This document shows positions 14,601-18,132 of a stretch of DNA of 18,132 bases, piece after piece. The first letter of the stretch is position 1. The number at the start of each line of letters is the position of its first letter. A program made the position numbers and the translations under genes. The notes beneath the pieces were generated by a model. That model worked only from the letters and a program-made list of their open reading frames with translations. It searched no databases and had not been told where the DNA came from. The stretch comes from Chryseosolibacter sp039917935 (GTDB lineage Bacteria; Bacteroidota; Bacteroidia; Cytophagales; Cyclobacteriaceae), in contig JBDSIM010000058.1 in the NCBI GenBank assembly GCA_039917935.1, positions 1-18,132 of the forward strand. Reading direction: 5' to 3'.

Positions 14601-14846
14601 TCACTGTGCACTCCTGTTTATAGCGTCGTAGAGTGATCGCCCCATATCCTGAAACCGGTTGGATGCCTGATGAAGAAATTCCGCATCGATAATGGATAAG
14701 AGATCTGCTTCACTAGTCAGATCCATTTCTGGTATTTTGAAAGTTTGCTCCAACACCCCTTGCTCCAATTTGATGAGGTAACGATTATTCCATGAGAATA
14801 TCGTGATTTTACAATCGGGATGGGGAATCTCGCGAACAATGCGCAT
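14601..14846 (-). CDS. Conserved hypothetical protein, 81 residues
   Basis: This is a small soluble protein with no recognised domain. The N-terminal part (MRIVREIPHPDCKITIFSWNNRYLIKLEQG) looks like several beta strands and resembles conserved small hypotheticals of Bacteroidota; the rest appears helical and acidic (DLTSEADLLSIIDAEF). There is one cysteine and no metal or catalytic motif. I chose ATG 14846 over a TTG three codons upstream. It lies 45 bases upstream of the acyltransferase gene and 52 bases downstream of a 58-codon gene, all on the minus strand, so these may be one transcript. Function unknown. Confidence 0.75.
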   Translation of the reverse strand: MRIVREIPHPDCKITIFSWNNRYLIKLEQGVLEQTFKIPEMDLTSEADLLSIIDAEFLHQASNRFQDMGRSLYDAINRSAQ

Positions 14847-14898
14847 AAGTGACAAGCGATTTACTCAAATGTACTCGTAACGCTTTGTGAAAAGAAAT

Positions 14899-15075
14899 TT
14901 ATTCTTCTTTCTGGTTATCGGTGAGCTGAGTTTTGAGGCTTTCGAGTTCCTGCTCCAGATTTCTATACACCGGACTGCTGTGGAGTTCATCCTGTTTCAT
15001 CTGTCTGATGATCTGCTGAAGGACGATCTCGCGCTTGCGGAGAGCGTGCTTCATTTTCAAAGGATCAGGTTTCAT
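14899..15075 (-). CDS. Small hypothetical protein, 58 residues
   Basis: The frame encodes 58 residues starting MKPDPLKMKHALRKREIVLQ. It is strongly charged, rich in Lys/Arg/Glu/Gln, and looks like a single long helix or coiled coil (about 8-52). There are no cysteines, signal peptide or membrane segment. Gene-like composition, the opposite-strand frame being an implausible protein, and its place directly upstream of the 81-residue gene on the same strand support it as real. The start may instead be the ATG at 15054 (MKHALRKRE). An exact TAnnTTTG-like box (TATTTTTG, 15076-15083) abuts the first ATG, which would favour the later start if it is a real -7 element. Function unknown. Confidence 0.6.
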   Translation of the reverse strand: MKPDPLKMKHALRKREIVLQQIIRQMKQDELHSSPVYRNLEQELESLKTQLTDNQKEE

Positions 15076-15474
15076 CAAAAATAGCGGTGGGTTTTGTTTG
15101 CCAGACGTAATTTATTATAAAATGTACAAGATCAAATACCCGGTTTTTTCATGTCGCAATGAGGCACTTAAATAAAAATTGAGCTTGCCGGTGATAATTT
15201 ACTGGCTGTTAACTAACAAACGGCATACAGAATGAAGGGCTTAAAAATAATCTTGTATGAAAGTTTTTATTCTTTCATTTTTACTTCGGCTGCCGTCGCC
15301 CGGTCCCAACCGTGAAATTGTCCTGGTTAAAGAATTTATAGTGAAACAGACTAATTTTTAGGGTTTACCGTTACCTTAAGTATGGCTTTCAGGTATGGGA
15401 ACAACCTTTTATATTGTAATCTTATCCGATACTCGTGCCAAAACAGGTTTATCGCCGTCCTTTTTTTACTTAGA
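15076..15474. other. 399-base divergent intergenic gap
   Basis: This gap separates the minus-strand 58-residue gene from the plus-strand secreted protein. It is A/T-rich. I see no tRNA, strong hairpin, terminator or long repeat. The only TAnnTTTG match is on the minus strand at 15076-15083. A 34-codon plus-strand frame at 15257-15361 begins MKVFILSFLLRLPSP, somewhat like a signal peptide, but has no support as a gene. Promoters for the flanking genes should lie here but are not recognisable. Confidence 0.6.
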
Positions 15475-18132
15475 ATGAACCGAATACACTTCTTGCGTTA
15501 TTTTTTCTTATCAATTATACTGATAACCGCCATTTCATTTTCCAGTTTCGGAACTCACCTGCGGGCTGGGGAGATTACGGTTACCAGGACTTGTAGCAGT
15601 CTGACATTCAGGATTACGGTGACGGTCTTTACCAACACCATTAATACCAACGTTGAATTCGGTGGTGATGATGACTGGTTGGATTTTGGTGACGGAACCA
15701 GAATGCTCATCCCCATTACCCCCAATACCCCTCGGCCTGACCTGGGTGAGGGTATCGCAACAGCCTCATTTACTATTGACCACACCTATTCCGGTAACGG
15801 AAGCTATATCATTAGTTACAGCGAACCGAATCGCAACGCCAACGTCCTCAACATGGATGGTTCGGTGAACACCCGTTTTTACATTGAATCCCGTATTATA
15901 GCCGACCCGTTTTTAGGTTGCAATGACACCCCCAGATTGCTGGTTCCTCCCATTGACAGGGCTTGCAAAGGCGTGGCCTGGTTTCATAACGCCGGCGCAT
16001 ATGACCCGAACGGAGACAGCCTTTCCTACGAACTCGTGATCCCCTTCAGGGATAATAATACGACCGTCGTAAACTACAAGGATCCAAGCGATCCAAAATT
16101 TTATTCAAATTTTAACACGGGCAATGAAGAAGCCGCTGGTCCACCGAGTTTTGTCATCAATTCCATCGATGGTACACTTACCTGGGATGCCCCGGGCGCA
16201 ATAGGGGAATATAATATTGCTTTTATCATTCGCGAATGGAGGAAGGTCAACGGGGTTTGGGTTTCCGGTGGTTTTGTGAGACGCGATATGCAGATCATCG
16301 TCGACGATTGCGATAATGAACGGCCTGAACTTGAAGTTCCGGAAGATGTGTGCGTGGAAGCGGGATCTACTCTTGATGCCACCATTTTTGGGACGGATAT
16401 TGATGGTGATAGTGTGAAAATTGAAGCATTCTCAGAAATTTTTAATTTTCCTGAAACAGAATCGCCGGCGACTTACACACCATTCCCTCCGGATTTCAGA
16501 TCGCAGCCTGCCCAACTAAAGTTCCAGTGGAAAACAGAATGTTCTCACGTAAAAGATCAGCCTTATCAGGTGGTTTTTAAGATTACTGACAAGTCACCCA
16601 CGGGTTCCAGCCTGGTCACTTTTAAAACATGGTTTATCAGAGTGGTAGGTCCCGCCCCCAAGTGGCAGAGTGCTACCACTATCCTCGCAAACCGTTCTGC
16701 CAACCTTAAATGGGATCCTTATTTTTGTCAGAATGCAGAAACTGTCCAGGTATGGAGAAGAGTTGATAGCTATGCTTTTGAGCCCGATTCGTGCCAGACG
16801 GGTATGCCTGATTATTTAGGTTATACGCTCATTACCACGTTGCCCGTTAAGGACGCTGTCACTAAAATTCCAACAACCACTTATACCGATACGAACGGTG
16901 GGCAAGGATTGGCGAGCGGAGCTCAATATTGTTACCGGCTGGTAGCCATATTTCCCCTGCCGAAGGGGGGTGAAAGTTATGTCTCTGAGGAAATTTGTCT
17001 CGATCCGATCCTGGCTGATAAAGCCATTATTACGCAGGTTACTGTCGACGTCACCAGCGAGACTGCGGGTCAGATTACCGTGCGTTGGGTCGCGCCTTAT
17101 GAAGCGAACCCTGGGCAGTTCCCTCCTCCTTACCAGTACCGCGTTTTAAGGGCTGAAGGATTCTCCGGAAATGGGGCCTTGACAGAACGAACCACTACGA
17201 ACGGATTGACCTTTACAGATACGGGTCTCAATACAGATGCAAAAGTTTATAATTACCGCATCCTCGCCATTGCCAGCAATGGTACACGTCTCGATTCTTC
17301 CTCATCAGCATCTTCGGTTCGCCTGGAAGCGGATTCGCAATTGAAAAAAATACAACTAACATGGAGCGCTGACGTGCCCTGGTCAAACCAGATTCAGTTG
17401 CTTCCCAATAAACACCTCGTATTCCGTGGCGCAGAAGGAGACACCGATGATGAACTCGAACTGATCGACAGTGTTGACGTTACGCTATCGGGTTTTACTT
17501 ACCTTGATCAGGGCCAGTTCAACAGCACCCCTCTGAATGACAATACTGTTTACTGTTATAAAATCATGACACGGGGTGCCTATGGCAACCCGCTGATCAA
17601 TGAGCCGTTGCTTAATTTTTCACAAATAATCTGCGCGCAACCGGGGGATTCAATTCCGCCTTGCACACCCGAAACTCCCCTGGCGGACAAACCCCAGGAT
17701 TGTGTTGCCTATACCAACGCCCTGACCAGTTGTAACAACAATATTTTTGAAAATATTTTTAAGTGGACACGATCGGAGGATTCAGCGTGCGGTGCCGATG
17801 TCTCTTTCTATAAGATATGGGTGGCGACTTCCAGTGATTCCAAATTTCAAGAGATGCCTGGCGAGATCAGGGACACGTTCTATGTCGATACGAACCTTCC
17901 TTCTTACGCGAGGTGTTATAAAATTCAAGCTGTTGACCGGTCGGGTAACCGAAGTGAGCTCAGCGAGGCAATTTGTTTTGACAATTGTCCGTATTATGAA
18001 CTGCCAAATATTTTTACGCCCAATATGGATGGGTGCAATGATTTGTTCAGTGCTTACAGCGACAGCGACTTTACAGGTGAAATAGCGGATGGACTTTGCG
18101 CCATTACGCCAGAGGAGAGCAAAGCCAAGTGC
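15475..18132 (+). CDS. Secreted multidomain protein with gliding-motility-type C-terminus (3' partial)
   Basis: The frame is open for 886 codons to the window edge. Residues 1-26 are a Sec signal peptide (MNRIHFLR, then a hydrophobic core). The mature start THLRAGEITVTRTCSS is typical of Bacteroidota surface proteins. A PKD-like region with DFGDG (70-74) and a DPNGDSLSYEL motif (177-187) follow; GTDIDGDS near 306 resembles cadherin/Ig-like calcium sites. From about 390 there are several fibronectin type III-like domains, beginning near 392, 515, 622 and 755. The last visible part (ELPNIFTPNMDGCNDLFSAYS, from about 841) opens a gliding-motility-associated C-terminal domain, a signal for type IX secretion. 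That motif is usually FTPNGDG, so here Met replaces Gly. Many cysteines suggest disulfides. FPPPYQ would need EF-P. Likely an exported adhesin or matrix protein. Confidence 0.88.
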   Translation, partial: MNRIHFLRYFFLSIILITAISFSSFGTHLRAGEITVTRTCSSLTFRITVTVFTNTINTNVEFGGDDDWLDFGDGTRMLIPITPNTPRPDLGEGIATASFTIDHTYSGNGSYIISYSEPNRNANVLNMDGSVNTRFYIESRIIADPFLGCNDTPRLLVPPIDRACKGVAWFHNAGAYDPNGDSLSYELVIPFRDNNTTVVNYKDPSDPKFYSNFNTGNEEAAGPPSFVINSIDGTLTWDAPGAIGEYNIAFIIREWRKVNGVWVSGGFVRRDMQIIVDDCDNERPELEVPEDVCVEAGSTLDATIFGTDIDGDSVKIEAFSEIFNFPETESPATYTPFPPDFRSQPAQLKFQWKTECSHVKDQPYQVVFKITDKSPTGSSLVTFKTWFIRVVGPAPKWQSATTILANRSANLKWDPYFCQNAETVQVWRRVDSYAFEPDSCQTGMPDYLGYTLITTLPVKDAVTKIPTTTYTDTNGGQGLASGAQYCYRLVAIFPLPKGGESYVSEEICLDPILADKAIITQVTVDVTSETAGQITVRWVAPYEANPGQFPPPYQYRVLRAEGFSGNGALTERTTTNGLTFTDTGLNTDAKVYNYRILAIASNGTRLDSSSSASSVRLEADSQLKKIQLTWSADVPWSNQIQLLPNKHLVFRGAEGDTDDELELIDSVDVTLSGFTYLDQGQFNSTPLNDNTVYCYKIMTRGAYGNPLINEPLLNFSQIICAQPGDSIPPCTPETPLADKPQDCVAYTNALTSCNNNIFENIFKWTRSEDSACGADVSFYKIWVATSSDSKFQEMPGEIRDTFYVDTNLPSYARCYKIQAVDRSGNRSELSEAICFDNCPYYELPNIFTPNMDGCNDLFSAYSDSDFTGEIADGLCAITPEESKAKC

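Noticed and set aside
14887..15084. Plus-strand 65-codon frame with a hydrophobic start
   Set aside because: The opposite strand encodes a better, charged helical 58-residue protein in line with its neighbours.
15257..15361. 34-codon plus-strand frame starting MKVFILSFLLRLPSP
   Set aside because: Signal-like start but too short, with no promoter or conservation evidence.

Overview
The window looks like chromosomal core sequence from a Bacteroidota bacterium, most likely of the order Cytophagales (relatives of Chryseolinea, Ohtaekwangia or Fulvivirga). This is inferred from a secreted protein ending in a gliding-motility/type IX secretion style C-terminus, a promoter of the Bacteroidota form (TTTG, 19 bases, TAnnTTTG), Bacteroidota-type hypothetical proteins, and the order pdxA, TerB-like, DUF177, rpmF, fabH, efp, accB, accC. 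No tRNA, rRNA, CRISPR array, insertion sequence or prophage is visible.

Positions 1-224 lie downstream of accC and carry a G-rich stretch and 14 copies of an 8-base tandem repeat. Positions 225-6419 are a minus-strand block read right to left: pdxA (pyridoxal phosphate synthesis), a TerB-like protein, a DUF177 protein with rpmF (ribosomal protein L32), then fabH, efp, accB and accC. FabH starts fatty acid chains from the malonyl-CoA that the AccB/AccC carboxylase helps supply. accB has an in-frame TGA in its linker. A terminator-like hairpin separates rpmF from fabH, where many other bacteria have plsX.

Positions 6598-9689 are a tight plus-strand run: rsmA, mgtE (GTG start inside rsmA) and a D-2-hydroxyacid dehydrogenase. 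Then come a membrane-anchored pentapeptide-repeat protein, greA and a HIT-family protein. The greA leader has a well-formed Bacteroidota-type promoter followed at once by an intrinsic terminator, an arrangement like the E. coli greA leader that makes the GraL small RNAs.

Positions 11825-15075 return to the minus strand: gpsA and a PlsB-like acyltransferase overlap by 23 bases and encode consecutive steps of phospholipid synthesis (making glycerol-3-phosphate, then acylating it). Upstream lie two small hypothetical genes, one only 58 codons long. After a 399-base divergent gap, a large secreted multidomain protein starts at 15475 and runs off the window.

The observations most worth a second look are the greA leader, the stop codon in accB, the pairing of a PlsB-like enzyme with gpsA alongside the absence of plsX from its usual place, and exact or near-exact adjacent 7-base duplications in four separate intergenic gaps.
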